A DNA stretch of 64,000 nt, taken from assembly GCF_041624475.1 (NCBI RefSeq), contig NZ_JBFJUX010000014.1, forward strand, positions 1-64,000, read 5' to 3'. Shown one piece after another: positions 41,613-50,565 of the stretch (the first letter of the stretch is position 1; the number at the start of each line of letters is the position of its first letter). Under the pieces are notes generated by a model. The model was not told the DNA's origin and ran no database searches. It saw only the letters and a list, made by a program, of their open reading frames with translations. The translations under genes were made by a program, and so were the position numbers. This DNA is from Litorivivens sp041624475 (GTDB taxonomy: Bacteria; Pseudomonadota; Gammaproteobacteria; Pseudomonadales; Spongiibacteraceae).

Positions 41613-44186
41613 CTAGAAATTATGCCGTATATCCAAGCCTACCATGCGCGGTTCGCCCCAGCTCTCATTAAAGGTGCCGGAGGAGTCGGCGACGGCAACC
41701 ACACCGATACGGTAGCGTTTATCGGTCAGGTTTTTCGCCCACAGCGATACTGATGTGTCACCTGCGGGGTTTAGCCAGGTGACTCTGGCATCGTAAAGGG
41801 TATAAGCGGGCTGCCCGGCCAGTTCGGTGGATCGCTCAAAGGCGTCGTGAGAGCCGGGGTCGAAACCGTAGAAAATATCGCTTTTATAGCTGGCATCCGC
41901 GCGGGCTGTTATCAGCCCCCAATCTGGCGACCATTGGTACTGAATGCCCAGGGCTGCCGAGCGTTCTGGCGATACCGGAAATGTTTCGTGGGTTCTGTCC
42001 ACAAAAACCTCCTGGCCGATCAGTGCGGAGGCCAGATCCAGCTCGGTAAACTCCAGATACTCATAATCATTTACGCTGAAGCTGGCATTGATTTGCAGGG
42101 CCGGGCTGGGTAACCAGAGGGCCTCAAGTTCCAGCCCTTGAATCCGCGATTGTCCTGCATTACCGAAAACCACCACGACATTTTGCTCGGAGTCTGCACC
42201 GACAGCGATAAGCTGCTGGTCTTCATAATCCATCATGTAAATCGCGCCGTTAAGCCGCAAGCTGCGTTCAAAAGCGTCAATCTTAAAGCCTACCTCGTGA
42301 TTGGTTACCACCTCAGGCTCAACCCGTTGTAGGCCATCCACGCCACGGGGTTCAAAAAAACCTGACTTAAAGCCACGGCTCCAGGTCGCGTAGAGTAGAG
42401 CACTGCTGAGAGGTGTGTCTTGGAGCCAGTCCTCCGACAAGCGATAGGACAGCGACAGCATCGGCGTACTTTGACGAAATGACTCTTCGCGCTCGTCCGT
42501 GCGTCCGCTGTCGGGGTCTATGGGGTAGTCATGCAATGCGTCACCGTCGGCATCCGGGAACAGTGAAGCTGCAATGCTTACCGGGTCATCCAGCCAACGC
42601 AAGGGGCCGAGATAGGGATAGAAGCCGCTGGCACCGGCACCAAAGGCGCCGGCACTTTGTGGGGCGCCAAAGACATTGCTGGCCAGAAGGCGATTGCCTA
42701 TTTCGTCCATGTCGGCTTGCAGAGTGCTCAGCTGGGAGTGGCGTTTTTCATTGGTAAAGCGATAGCCGAGGGTGATTTCCAGCTGCTCTGTAAGGTCGTA
42801 AGAGGTCTGGGCAAAGAGCGCGGTGGTGGTGTTCTCGAGATCGAAGTCCGATATCACCAGAGGCGAACCAATAAATCCAACCAGCGGTATCGTGCCGGTC
42901 GGCGGGGGGCGGCTGGGGGGTGTACCCGTTGCCAGGTCGCCCAGTGTCGTGGAGTCGAGGCCGCGGAAGACATTCGACACGGTAAAGTTTTCGGTATTGG
43001 TTTCACGCATCGCAAACAGGCCTACGGTATAGCGCAACGACTGCGAAGCGTTAGAGCCGTTGAACTGAAACTCGATACTGTAAGAACGGCGGTCGCTGTC
43101 CTCGGTATTGATATAGCTGCTCCAAAGGGCCGGACCACCGTCGGGGTCGCTGGCCTGGATTGGTCCTTCTTTTTCGCTGCGCAGTCCAACCACGGCCTTT
43201 AACTGTAGCAGCTCGCTTAGCTCCCACGTGGCGGTGGTGCCGAGCAAATAGGTATCCAGGTCCTTCTCCAGGCGAGGGTTGGGGCCCTGGTCGGCTTTCA
43301 GGTCACCCAGTCGTGCGCGGGAGTTGGCGTTACAGTTTTCTTCGAAGGCTGTCAGCTGTGATGGGTCGGTGTCGCCGGGGTGTGCTACCCAAAGGCCTTC
43401 GTAATACAGCGAGTCCTTGGTGGGAATGCGACAGTTTATACCCGCCAGGTTCTCCCGCACTTTTCCGACAAAGGTTTGAGTGTCGAGGCTGAAAGTGTCC
43501 GAGGGCTCCCAGCGGGTTTGAAACAGAAACGACTGGCGGTCGTTGTTGGGGTTTCCACGCCCGCCCTGACCGATATTCTCAAAATAGCCGTCGTCTTTGG
43601 TCACGTGAATGGCGGTGCGAGTGAAAAAGGTATCAGTGATGGGAATATTGATGCCGGCTTTGAGGCGATGCAGATTGTAGCTGCCGGCGCCTAACTCCAA
43701 ATAGGCCTCGTCACTGTCATCGGGTTTTCGCAGGCTCACGACCATGGCGCCGCCGGTCGTGTTCTTTCCAAACAGAGTTCCCTGAGGGCCGCGCAGCACC
43801 TGGATGCTGGCAATATCTACCGTATCGAGAAGCTGGCCGTCTGAGCGAGGTAGAAAAAGGTCGTCGAGATAGACGCCTACGGTGGGGTCCACCCGAGCGA
43901 AGCCCGTGCGCTCACCAATGCCACGGATATATATTTGATTGGCCTGCCCTTTGCGAATTTCCAGGCTTGGTACGGTTTTCGTTAGCTCTGCGGTATTGGC
44001 TATTCCGCGCTCACGGAGATCTTCGCCGCTGATGGCGCTGACCGCGATAGGAATATTCTGCATGCTTTCGCTGCGTTTTCGTGCGGTAACAAGCACTTCC
44101 TCCAATACGCCGGACGCAGCTAGGGTGTTGGCTGCAGGGACGGCAAATGCCATGGCCAATGTCAGAAATTGCAAGCGTTTAGTCAC
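41613..44186 (-). CDS. TonB-dependent outer-membrane receptor
   Basis: An 857-residue TonB-dependent receptor. A signal peptide ends near LAASG; the TonB box is EEVLVTARK (about residue 29). The plug domain contains IRGIGERTGF and VLRGPQGTLFGKNTTGG (about 130-150). A 22-strand barrel ends in VGLDIRHNF. The style (TARKRSESMQNIPIAVSAISG) matches the large family common in marine and sphingomonad degraders, often for hydrophobic or complex organic substrates rather than siderophores. No Fur-like site is visible upstream. Confidence 0.93.
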   Translation of the reverse strand: MTKRLQFLTLAMAFAVPAANTLAASGVLEEVLVTARKRSESMQNIPIAVSAISGEDLRERGIANTAELTKTVPSLEIRKGQANQIYIRGIGERTGFARVDPTVGVYLDDLFLPRSDGQLLDTVDIASIQVLRGPQGTLFGKNTTGGAMVVSLRKPDDSDEAYLELGAGSYNLHRLKAGINIPITDTFFTRTAIHVTKDDGYFENIGQGGRGNPNNDRQSFLFQTRWEPSDTFSLDTQTFVGKVRENLAGINCRIPTKDSLYYEGLWVAHPGDTDPSQLTAFEENCNANSRARLGDLKADQGPNPRLEKDLDTYLLGTTATWELSELLQLKAVVGLRSEKEGPIQASDPDGGPALWSSYINTEDSDRRSYSIEFQFNGSNASQSLRYTVGLFAMRETNTENFTVSNVFRGLDSTTLGDLATGTPPSRPPPTGTIPLVGFIGSPLVISDFDLENTTTALFAQTSYDLTEQLEITLGYRFTNEKRHSQLSTLQADMDEIGNRLLASNVFGAPQSAGAFGAGASGFYPYLGPLRWLDDPVSIAASLFPDADGDALHDYPIDPDSGRTDEREESFRQSTPMLSLSYRLSEDWLQDTPLSSALLYATWSRGFKSGFFEPRGVDGLQRVEPEVVTNHEVGFKIDAFERSLRLNGAIYMMDYEDQQLIAVGADSEQNVVVVFGNAGQSRIQGLELEALWLPSPALQINASFSVNDYEYLEFTELDLASALIGQEVFVDRTHETFPVSPERSAALGIQYQWSPDWGLITARADASYKSDIFYGFDPGSHDAFERSTELAGQPAYTLYDARVTWLNPAGDTSVSLWAKNLTDKRYRIGVVAVADSSGTFNESWGEPRMVGLDIRHNF

Positions 44187-44374
44187 AGTGAGAGAACCTC
44201 TTTCAGCGATGCTTTCTTATGGTTATGTCGCTATCGTAGAGTGGCACGACATTGCGTGGGTGACAATTGCGTAACCTATGCACATGGCCTGTCCGCGCAG
44301 GCAGACGGTTAGCGACGCTTCCGGGGTGTTATGCTTGGGGTGGTAGAGGCCCGATTATTCGGTGCGGGGGACGT

Positions 44375-44746
44375 ATGCATTCAGAGCATGTAACGCCACA
44401 TACTAACGGTAGTGTGCTGTCCTTGCGCGACAGCCGGCTGTTTCGTGTGGAGATGCATATTCTGCAAAACGATGACACCAGCTATAGTCTGGTGGCCCTA
44501 TCGGGGGAAGAGGCGGCACGGTCCGGTCTGCGCACAAAAACTCAGGGGCCCTATCAGGTGCGTGAGCTCGCGGTGGCAGCGCGAGCAGCTATTGCCCAGG
44601 CCTTGATCCGCAGCGGCTACCAGATTCTGAATGACGAGATGCCGCCCCAGTGGCGCCTCATCGCCCAAAGAGAGATAAGACAGATTCGCGAGCTGCGTCG
44701 ACACAATACCCCCGACTGCAGCTTTGATCCCAAAGACGTGTATTGA
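44375..44746 (+). CDS. Hypothetical protein
   Basis: A 123-residue soluble protein, start ATG 44375 after GCGGGGGACGT. The frame is open to 44267 but the extra N-terminus is Arg/Cys-rich and looks non-coding. The body (SRLFRVEMHILQNDD, GPYQVRELAVAARAAIAQALI) looks folded, with a basic C-terminal helix. I do not recognise it. It is divergent from the TonB receptor and upstream of the monooxygenase operon. Confidence 0.5.
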   Translation: MHSEHVTPHTNGSVLSLRDSRLFRVEMHILQNDDTSYSLVALSGEEAARSGLRTKTQGPYQVRELAVAARAAIAQALIRSGYQILNDEMPPQWRLIAQREIRQIRELRRHNTPDCSFDPKDVY

Positions 44747-44793
44747 CTCCATCCCGGAGAAAACCCCGCCATTAACAAGCTGTAACGCGGACT

Positions 44794-44823
44794 TTGTTGT
44801 TGGTTTCCCGCTTCCTCTATAAA
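44794..44823 (+). promoter_or_regulatory. Candidate promoter of the monooxygenase operon
   Basis: TTGTTG (44794-44799) and TATAAA (44818-44823) are 18 bp apart, 110 bp before the flavin monooxygenase start. Just downstream at 44832-44839 is the palindrome ACACGTGT, a possible repressor site over the transcription start. Confidence 0.45.
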
Positions 44824-44932
44824 ATTCTTACACACGTGTTACCTTTTTTGCTGGGCTTGCGTAGAGGTGGTGCCATTCCCGTATTCGCTTAAAGCCTGCC
44901 GCCACTATTGTCTTTTAACCAGGGTTTGCTGC

Positions 44933-46390
44933 ATGCCGTCTGAACACACATTACGCATCGCGATTATCGGTGCCGGGCCCGCAGGTATTGCCGCGGGTAA
45001 AGAACTGTTGGATAAGGGCTTTTCCAACTTCACTATCTTTGACGCGCTGGACGCGCCGGGAGGCACCTGGCGCCTGCACAATTACCCGGGGCTGGCCTGC
45101 GACGTCTGGGCTCATTCCTATACCTTCTCCTATGCCCCCAACCCGGACTGGTCGGAAAGCTTTGTCGGCCATGCCGAGATTCAAGCCTATCTGGCTCGCT
45201 GTGCCAGCGACTTTGGTCTTGACCCGCACATCAAACTCAATACCCGCATCAACAGTGCCCACTATCAGCCCGACGGGCGATGGGTTCTAACCACAGCGAG
45301 TGGCGAAAGCGATACCTTTGATGCGGTTATCAATGCAATGGGCAATCAGCATACCCCGCTCTACCCCAATGTGCCGGGTCTCGACGTATTTAAAGGCGAT
45401 AGCTGGCACGGCACCCGCTGGAATCATGATGTTGACCTGACCGGCAAGCGTGTCGTGGTGGTGGGCTCTGCCGCCAGCGCGGTACAGATCGTGCCAAATG
45501 TCGCCAAGGTGGCCGGGCACCTGACGGTACTGCAGCGATCGGCCAACTGGATAATGCCCCGCCGCAACAAGCCTTATTCCGCCTTGCAGCGCAAACTGTT
45601 CAAGCGCTTTCCCTTCCTGTTAACGCTGATTCGCAAATGGCAGGGGCTGTTGATGGGGCAGGTGGAGTATGCCGTTACCATTGGGCACAAACGGCAGGAA
45701 CAGTTTGAGAACATGGTTAAAAACTTCATCCGCAAAGCGGTTGATGATCCCGCCCTGCAGGAAGTGCTGGTTCCGGATACGCCCTACGGCTGCAAGCGCG
45801 GCCTGGTGTCGGATGATTTTTACCCGGCACTCAATCGCGACAATGTCGACCTGGTCGCTGAAGGTCTTAAGGAAGTGACCGCTAAGGGTATTATGACGGC
45901 GAGTGACAAAGCGATAGACGCCGACGTCATTGTTTACTGTACCGGCTATCGGATACAGGACTTTGATCGCATTGAAGTGGTGGGCGTCGATGGCAAGGTG
46001 ATGGGCGATGTGATGGCTCAGGATCCGCGCTCGCACAAAGGTATTGCGGTGCCGGACTTTCCCAATTACTTCTTCGCGGTTGGCCCGAATGGATTGGTTC
46101 TGAACGTTTCATATTTTTTGACCGTTGAGCAGAATGTGGAAACGATTGTTCGCCTATTGGCTGAGTTGCAGCGCAGCGGTAAAAAGACCCTGAACGTAAA
46201 ACGCGAGGCCTTTGAACAGTATAACCAGTGGATGGCAGAGCGCTTTGCACGTTTTTCCTGGGGTGCCAGTACCTGCAACAGTTACTACCGCGACGCCTCC
46301 GGGCACGCACCTTTTCTGTTCCCCGGTAATTTCAAGGAATACCAGCAACTGCAGAAGCAAAGCACGTTGTCAGATTACGAGTTGGCTTGA
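44933..46390 (+). CDS. Baeyer-Villiger-type flavin monooxygenase
   Basis: A 485-residue FAD/NADPH monooxygenase. The FAD motif is IIGAGPAG (11-18), the Baeyer-Villiger fingerprint F-x-G-x3-H-x3-W is FKGDSWHGTRW (153-163), and the NADPH motif is VVGSAASA (about 177-185). It would insert oxygen next to a ketone to form an ester or lactone. ATG 44933 is chosen; upstream in-frame residues are not conserved in type. It is followed by an SDR gene 11 bp later. A role in ketone or steroid-like substrate breakdown is inference. Confidence 0.87.
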   Translation: MPSEHTLRIAIIGAGPAGIAAGKELLDKGFSNFTIFDALDAPGGTWRLHNYPGLACDVWAHSYTFSYAPNPDWSESFVGHAEIQAYLARCASDFGLDPHIKLNTRINSAHYQPDGRWVLTTASGESDTFDAVINAMGNQHTPLYPNVPGLDVFKGDSWHGTRWNHDVDLTGKRVVVVGSAASAVQIVPNVAKVAGHLTVLQRSANWIMPRRNKPYSALQRKLFKRFPFLLTLIRKWQGLLMGQVEYAVTIGHKRQEQFENMVKNFIRKAVDDPALQEVLVPDTPYGCKRGLVSDDFYPALNRDNVDLVAEGLKEVTAKGIMTASDKAIDADVIVYCTGYRIQDFDRIEVVGVDGKVMGDVMAQDPRSHKGIAVPDFPNYFFAVGPNGLVLNVSYFLTVEQNVETIVRLLAELQRSGKKTLNVKREAFEQYNQWMAERFARFSWGASTCNSYYRDASGHAPFLFPGNFKEYQQLQKQSTLSDYELA

Positions 46391-46401
46391 GGATAATAAA
46401 T

Positions 46402-47250
46402 ATGCAGGATTTTAATGGTAAAACCGCCGTCGTCACGGGCGCGGCCAATGGTATCGGTCTGGAACTGGCGAAGATTTTCGCAGAGCAGGGGATGAATGTT
46501 GTACTGGCAGACATCGAACAGCAGCGGCTGGATTCGGCTGTTAGAGAAGTCGCAGCGCTGGGCGTGGAGGCAATAGGTGTTGTTACCGATGTTGGGCTAA
46601 GCGCGTCGGTAGAGTCGCTGTGCAAGACCGCCGTCGAGCGTTTTGGCGGTGTGCAGGTTTTGTGCAACAACGCAGGGGTTTATACGGGCGGTTTGCTCTG
46701 GGAGCAGACAGAAGACGATTTTGAATGGCTGATGCGGGTAAATCAGTGGGGTATTGTTCACGGTATCCGCCACTTCGTGCCGCAGATGATTGCCCAGGGT
46801 GACGAGTGTCATATCGTCAATACTTCCTCTATGGCCTCAATGTGCACACTGCCCTTTGCCGGTATTTATCATATGACCAAACACGCAGCCTTGGCTGTCA
46901 GTGAATGTCTGTTTCATGAATTGGCGATGATGGCGCCGCAGATCCATGTGTCCTGTTTGTGTCCGGAACTGTTCAATACCGGCATTGCACAGTCGGGGCG
47001 TAATCGCCCGGCCGAGCTGGCGGCAGAAAACGATAACGAGATGCACAGAATGTCGATGGATGCCATTACCAGCGCGACCGCTAGCTCGCAACACCCGCGC
47101 GTGCTCGCTGAACGGGTTCTTCAGGCAATCAAGGATGACGTGTTTTATATTCTGCCGCCTGAGGACAATCCCTGGAATGCGACCGCAAATACTCGTTTGG
47201 ACGATATTCGCCTGCGTCGCAATCCGACGTTCGCACCACCGGCCATCTAG
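46402..47250 (+). CDS. Short-chain dehydrogenase/reductase
   Basis: A 282-residue classical SDR. Cofactor motif TGAANGIG near residue 12, NNAG at about 90, and catalytic Tyr-x3-Lys as YHMTK (about residue 155). The ATG at 46402 has a TGAGGA ribosome-binding site and is preferred over a TTG at 46387 that overlaps the preceding gene. It probably interconverts an alcohol and the ketone used by the adjacent Baeyer-Villiger enzyme. Confidence 0.88.
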   Translation: MQDFNGKTAVVTGAANGIGLELAKIFAEQGMNVVLADIEQQRLDSAVREVAALGVEAIGVVTDVGLSASVESLCKTAVERFGGVQVLCNNAGVYTGGLLWEQTEDDFEWLMRVNQWGIVHGIRHFVPQMIAQGDECHIVNTSSMASMCTLPFAGIYHMTKHAALAVSECLFHELAMMAPQIHVSCLCPELFNTGIAQSGRNRPAELAAENDNEMHRMSMDAITSATASSQHPRVLAERVLQAIKDDVFYILPPEDNPWNATANTRLDDIRLRRNPTFAPPAI

Positions 47251-47264
47251 AGGAGAAACACGCA

Positions 47265-47675
47265 ATGGGAAAAAAGATTACCGGCGGCTGCCATTGCGGT
47301 CAGTTTCGCTATGAAACCACGTCCGAGTTGATCGCGCCGCACTATTGCCACTGCGCTGACTGCCGCAAACTCTACGGTGCAGTGGGCGCGGGTTTTGTGG
47401 TCATTGAGGAGCAGACGTCAATGACCGGCGATGTTTCCGTGTATGAAAGCGAGGGTGACTCGGGTAATCGAAAGCAGCATTTATTTTGCGGTGTTTGTGG
47501 CACGCCGATTGGCGAGCGGGTAGACGCCTATCCCGGAACCCTTGTGTTCACCCCGGGCACGCTGGACGAACCGACAGCCTTTGTCCCCGAGGCGCATTTC
47601 TGGGTCAGTCGCAAAGCGCCCTGGACGCGGCTGGACGATGGGCTAGCACAGCTGGAAACGCAGCCCGAAGGTTGA
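47265..47675 (+). CDS. GFA/CENP-V-family zinc protein
   Basis: A 136-residue protein of the GFA (glutathione-dependent formaldehyde-activating) family. Zinc ligands are seen in GGCHCGQ (8-14), CHCADCRK (28-35) and FCGVCGTPI (about 75-83). It is 14 bp after the SDR with an AGGAGAAA ribosome-binding site, so it is the third gene of the monooxygenase operon. Most GFA proteins have no proven reaction; removal of an aldehyde product is possible. Confidence 0.87.
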   Translation: MGKKITGGCHCGQFRYETTSELIAPHYCHCADCRKLYGAVGAGFVVIEEQTSMTGDVSVYESEGDSGNRKQHLFCGVCGTPIGERVDAYPGTLVFTPGTLDEPTAFVPEAHFWVSRKAPWTRLDDGLAQLETQPEG

Positions 47676-47705
47676 GGTGGAGCAGGCAAGGCTTGTGGTG
47701 CGCCA

Positions 47706-47745
47706 ATTCATATGCGAATATCCACATATATGGAAAAGTGAATAT
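47706..47745. promoter_or_regulatory. Probable arsR operator/promoter region
   Basis: A strongly AT-rich stretch directly before arsR with the imperfect palindrome ATTC-atatgc-GAAT (47706-47719), a second GAATAT at 47739 and several ATATG repeats. AT-rich symmetric DNA at this place is typical of ArsR/SmtB autoregulation. Confidence 0.5.
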
Positions 47746-48075
47746 ATGTCGCCGCTTACCTTTTTTAAATGCCTGTCAGACGACACTCGCCTGAAATCCC
47801 TGTTGCTCATTGAGGCGGTGGGAGAGGCCTGTGTGTGCGACCTGATGGACGCCTTGACGCTGGATCAGCCCAAGATATCCCGCCATCTGGCGGAGCTGCG
47901 TAAATGCGGCATTGTTCAGGATGAGCGCCGGGGCAAGTGGGTTTACTACCGGCTGCACCCCGAGTTACCGGCTTGGGCGCGGGAGGTGCTCGCCAGTGCC
48001 GCTGAGCACAACCCGGACTACTTCCAAAGTGCGCTTTCCCGTATTAAAGGCCTGCTCTCGGCGCGCTGTTGTTAA
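47746..48075 (+). CDS. arsR: ArsR-family arsenic-responsive repressor
   Basis: A 109-residue winged-helix repressor. The arsenite-binding C-V-C motif is in EACVCDLMDAL (about residue 28), as in R773 ArsR, followed by the recognition helix QPKISRHLAELRKCGIV. It also ends in Ala-Arg-Cys-Cys. ATG 47746 is used; a longer frame from 47677 would be translated from within the operator. It leads arsR-arsC-arsH. Confidence 0.92.
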   Translation: MSPLTFFKCLSDDTRLKSLLLIEAVGEACVCDLMDALTLDQPKISRHLAELRKCGIVQDERRGKWVYYRLHPELPAWAREVLASAAEHNPDYFQSALSRIKGLLSARCC

Positions 48076-48095
48076 AGCCAAAAACGGAAGACCCT

Positions 48096-48566
48096 GTGAA
48101 AATACTTTATATCTGCACTCATAACCGCTGCCGCAGCATTCTGTCTGAGGCAATCACCCATCAGCGCGCGGACGGCCTTCTGGATGCGCGCAGCGCGGGC
48201 AGTCAGCCGGCGGGCGAAGTGCACCCCTTGTCACTGCGCTACCTTGCGCAGCGCGGTTACCGTACCGAAGGCTTGCAGAGCCAATCCTGGGATGCCTTCG
48301 AAGATTTCGCGCCGGACCTCGTGGTGACCGTTTGCGATTCAGCCGCGGGCGAAGCCTGCCCTCTCTATTTTGGAAAGAGCGTAAAGGTGCACTGGGGCCT
48401 GTCAGACCCATCAAAAATTGAAGGCAGTGAAGCCGAGCTCGAACAGGCTTTTATGGCCTGTATTGACGAGATTGAGCGCCGTGTGGATCAGCTGATTGAA
48501 CTGGCCAAGGGCCGACCTTCACCCGAATCGCTGCGCGCGGCGCTGGCCGCGCTGGGAGCACACTGA
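48096..48566 (+). CDS. arsC: Arsenate reductase ArsC (low-molecular-weight phosphatase type)
   Basis: A 156-residue arsenate reductase of the LMW protein-tyrosine-phosphatase fold. The P-loop C-T-H-N-R-C-R (C-x5-R) is at the N-terminus (ILYICTHNRCRS), and the resolving cysteines lie in VTVCDSAAGEACPLYFG. GTG 48096 with GGAAG upstream is preferred to an earlier TTG. It reduces arsenate to arsenite, which then needs export or modification; no pump gene is in the window. Confidence 0.9.
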   Translation: MKILYICTHNRCRSILSEAITHQRADGLLDARSAGSQPAGEVHPLSLRYLAQRGYRTEGLQSQSWDAFEDFAPDLVVTVCDSAAGEACPLYFGKSVKVHWGLSDPSKIEGSEAELEQAFMACIDEIERRVDQLIELAKGRPSPESLRAALAALGAH

Positions 48567-48569
48567 ATC

Positions 48570-49283
48570 ATGACCGACATCACCCTACCCAATATCGATC
48601 CCGCGCAGGTTCAGACGCCTGCGGTTAAACACTTTGCTCAAGTTTATTCAGACCATAAACCGCGCATATTGCTGCTCTACGGCTCGCTGCGTGAGCGCTC
48701 CTTCAGTCGCCTCGTCGTTGAAGAATGCGCTCGCTTGCTGACCCGTTTTGGCGCCGAGGCGCGCATTTTTAACCCGGCCGGCCTGCCGCAGCCCGATTCC
48801 GGCGAAGATGACCACCCCAAGGTGCAGGAACTGCGTGAACTGATGATGTGGTCGGAGGGGCAGGTCTGGTGTTCGCCGGAACGGCACGGCGCCATGACCG
48901 GTATTTTCAAAAGCCAGATCGACTGGGTTCCCCTGAATCTCGGTGGGGTTCGTCCGACGCAGGGGAAAACCCTGGCGGTGATGCAGGTATCCGGCGGCTC
49001 CCAATCATTCAATGCCGTCAATCAGTTGCGGGTATTGGGGCGCTGGATGCGTATGGTGACCATTCCTAACCAGTCATCGGTGGCGAAAGCTTTTCTCGAG
49101 TTTGATGACAATAACCGTATGAAGCCTTCCCCTTACTACAGCCGTATTGTTGATGTGATGGAAGAGCTGATGAAGTTCACGCTGCTGTTGCGCGATAACA
49201 AGGATTATTTTGTTGACCGCTATTCGGAGCGCGTGGAAAGTGCCGAACAGGTCAGCCAGCGCGTCAATCAGCGGTCACTGTAA
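48570..49283 (+). CDS. arsH: ArsH-type NADPH:FMN oxidoreductase
   Basis: A 237-residue flavodoxin-like protein of the ArsH type. Flavin phosphate loop LYGSLRERSFSR (about residue 37-48) and the ArsH signature SPERHGAMTGIFKSQIDW (about residue 107-124). ArsH oxidises trivalent methyl- or aryl-arsenicals and reduces flavin or quinones. It starts 3 bp after arsC, so the two are co-translated. Confidence 0.93.
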   Translation: MTDITLPNIDPAQVQTPAVKHFAQVYSDHKPRILLLYGSLRERSFSRLVVEECARLLTRFGAEARIFNPAGLPQPDSGEDDHPKVQELRELMMWSEGQVWCSPERHGAMTGIFKSQIDWVPLNLGGVRPTQGKTLAVMQVSGGSQSFNAVNQLRVLGRWMRMVTIPNQSSVAKAFLEFDDNNRMKPSPYYSRIVDVMEELMKFTLLLRDNKDYFVDRYSERVESAEQVSQRVNQRSL

Positions 49284-49408
49284 GCGCTTACACGGGAAGC
49301 CGATCCCCTTAGCGCCTGGCGATCCCCCAAAGTATTTACCCAAATGCGGGCGGTCGAGGCGCTTGCTGCGTTATAGTGTGCGTAAGCAGCGCGCAAAGGA
49401 GCGCAACA

Positions 49409-49651
49409 ATGAAAAAGCTGGAAAATGAAAAGGAACTGGTGCGCAAGGCCATAACCGTCGGCACGCGCTATGCAGAGAAGCGCGGCGCGGTGCAGTTTGA
49501 AGCGACCGATTCCGCCAATGAAAAGATGGAGTACGTTTACCGGCTCCTTGTACGCGATAAACTGCTCCAGCCGCTGCCGGAAAGCCAAGTGTCGCAGCAG
49601 GCCATCCGCCATCGCCTGGCCCTGTGGGCCGCCTCGCTGGAAAAGAAGTAG
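49409..49651 (+). CDS. DUF5062 family protein
   Basis: An 80-residue helical protein matching DUF5062 (KKLENEKELVRKAITVGTRYAEKRG and EYVYRLLVRDKLLQPLP). Start ATG 49409 has an AAAGGAG ribosome-binding site. It lies 14 bp before a RIO-type kinase gene, so the two are likely co-transcribed. Function unknown. Confidence 0.8.
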   Translation: MKKLENEKELVRKAITVGTRYAEKRGAVQFEATDSANEKMEYVYRLLVRDKLLQPLPESQVSQQAIRHRLALWAASLEKK

Positions 49652-49665
49652 AGTATTAGGCCAGC

Positions 49666-50520
49666 ATGAAAATCCCCAAACGATTATTGCCACTGCTGGA
49701 AGACGGCCTGGTAGACGAAGTACAGCGCCAACTGCTCAGCGGTAAAGAGGCGACGGTCTATGTGGTGCGCTGCGGTGCCGAGCTGCGCTGCGCGAAAGTC
49801 TACAAAGATGTTGCCCAGCGCAGTTTCAAGCAGGCGGTTGAGTACCGGGAAGGGCGCAAGGGCCGCAACAGTCGCCGCTCCCGCGCCATGGAAAAAGGCT
49901 CCCGGTTCGGCCGCCAGCAGCAGGAAGCGAGTTGGCACAATGCCGAAGTCGATGCCCTGTACAAACTGGCAGCGGCGGATGTGCGGGTGCCCCAGCCCTA
50001 CGGCTGTATTGACGGCGTGCTGTTGATGGAGCTGGTAACCGCCGAAGACGGCGATGTTGCACCGCGCCTGAATGATATTGAACTGGCGCCGGAAATAGCG
50101 CGGGAAGGCCACGGTTTGATGATGCGCTATGCCGTGAGAATGCTGTGTGCCGGTCTGGTCCACGGCGACCTGTCGGAGTTCAATGTGCTGATGGATGGCG
50201 CCGGCCCGGTTATTATCGATCTGCCGCAGGCGGTGGATGCTGCTGCGAACAATCACGCAAAGTCGATGTTTTTACGCGATGTAAACAACATGACCCGTTA
50301 CTACGGCCAGTTTGCGCCGGAGCTGCTATCCACCGATTACGCCAATGAGATCTGGGCTCTGTACGAGGCCGGCGAATTGAACCCTGACAGTGTTTTGACC
50401 GGGCAGTTTGAGCAAACGCTGGAAGAGGCAGATGTCGGCTCGGTGTTGCACGAGATCTCGGCGGCCTTTGAAGAAGAGCAGGAGCGTCTGCAGCGTATCA
50501 GTGACGCTGACGACGACTGA
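49666..50520 (+). CDS. RIO1-family atypical serine kinase
   Basis: A 284-residue RIO-type kinase like PA4780. ATP-binding loop SGKEATVYVV (about residue 25-34), catalytic loop HGDLSEFNVL (about residue 166-175) and metal loop IIDLPQAV (about residue 183-190) are all present, with a basic insert (GRKGRNSRRSRAMEKGSRFG). Bacterial RIO kinases are thought to act in ribosome or stress biology; the target is unknown. It is preceded by DUF5062. Confidence 0.9.
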   Translation: MKIPKRLLPLLEDGLVDEVQRQLLSGKEATVYVVRCGAELRCAKVYKDVAQRSFKQAVEYREGRKGRNSRRSRAMEKGSRFGRQQQEASWHNAEVDALYKLAAADVRVPQPYGCIDGVLLMELVTAEDGDVAPRLNDIELAPEIAREGHGLMMRYAVRMLCAGLVHGDLSEFNVLMDGAGPVIIDLPQAVDAAANNHAKSMFLRDVNNMTRYYGQFAPELLSTDYANEIWALYEAGELNPDSVLTGQFEQTLEEADVGSVLHEISAAFEEEQERLQRISDADDD

Positions 50521-50565
50521 CCCAAAGTGTTCGGTCGTATCGCGGTGCGTGTGCAAGCAAGCCGG

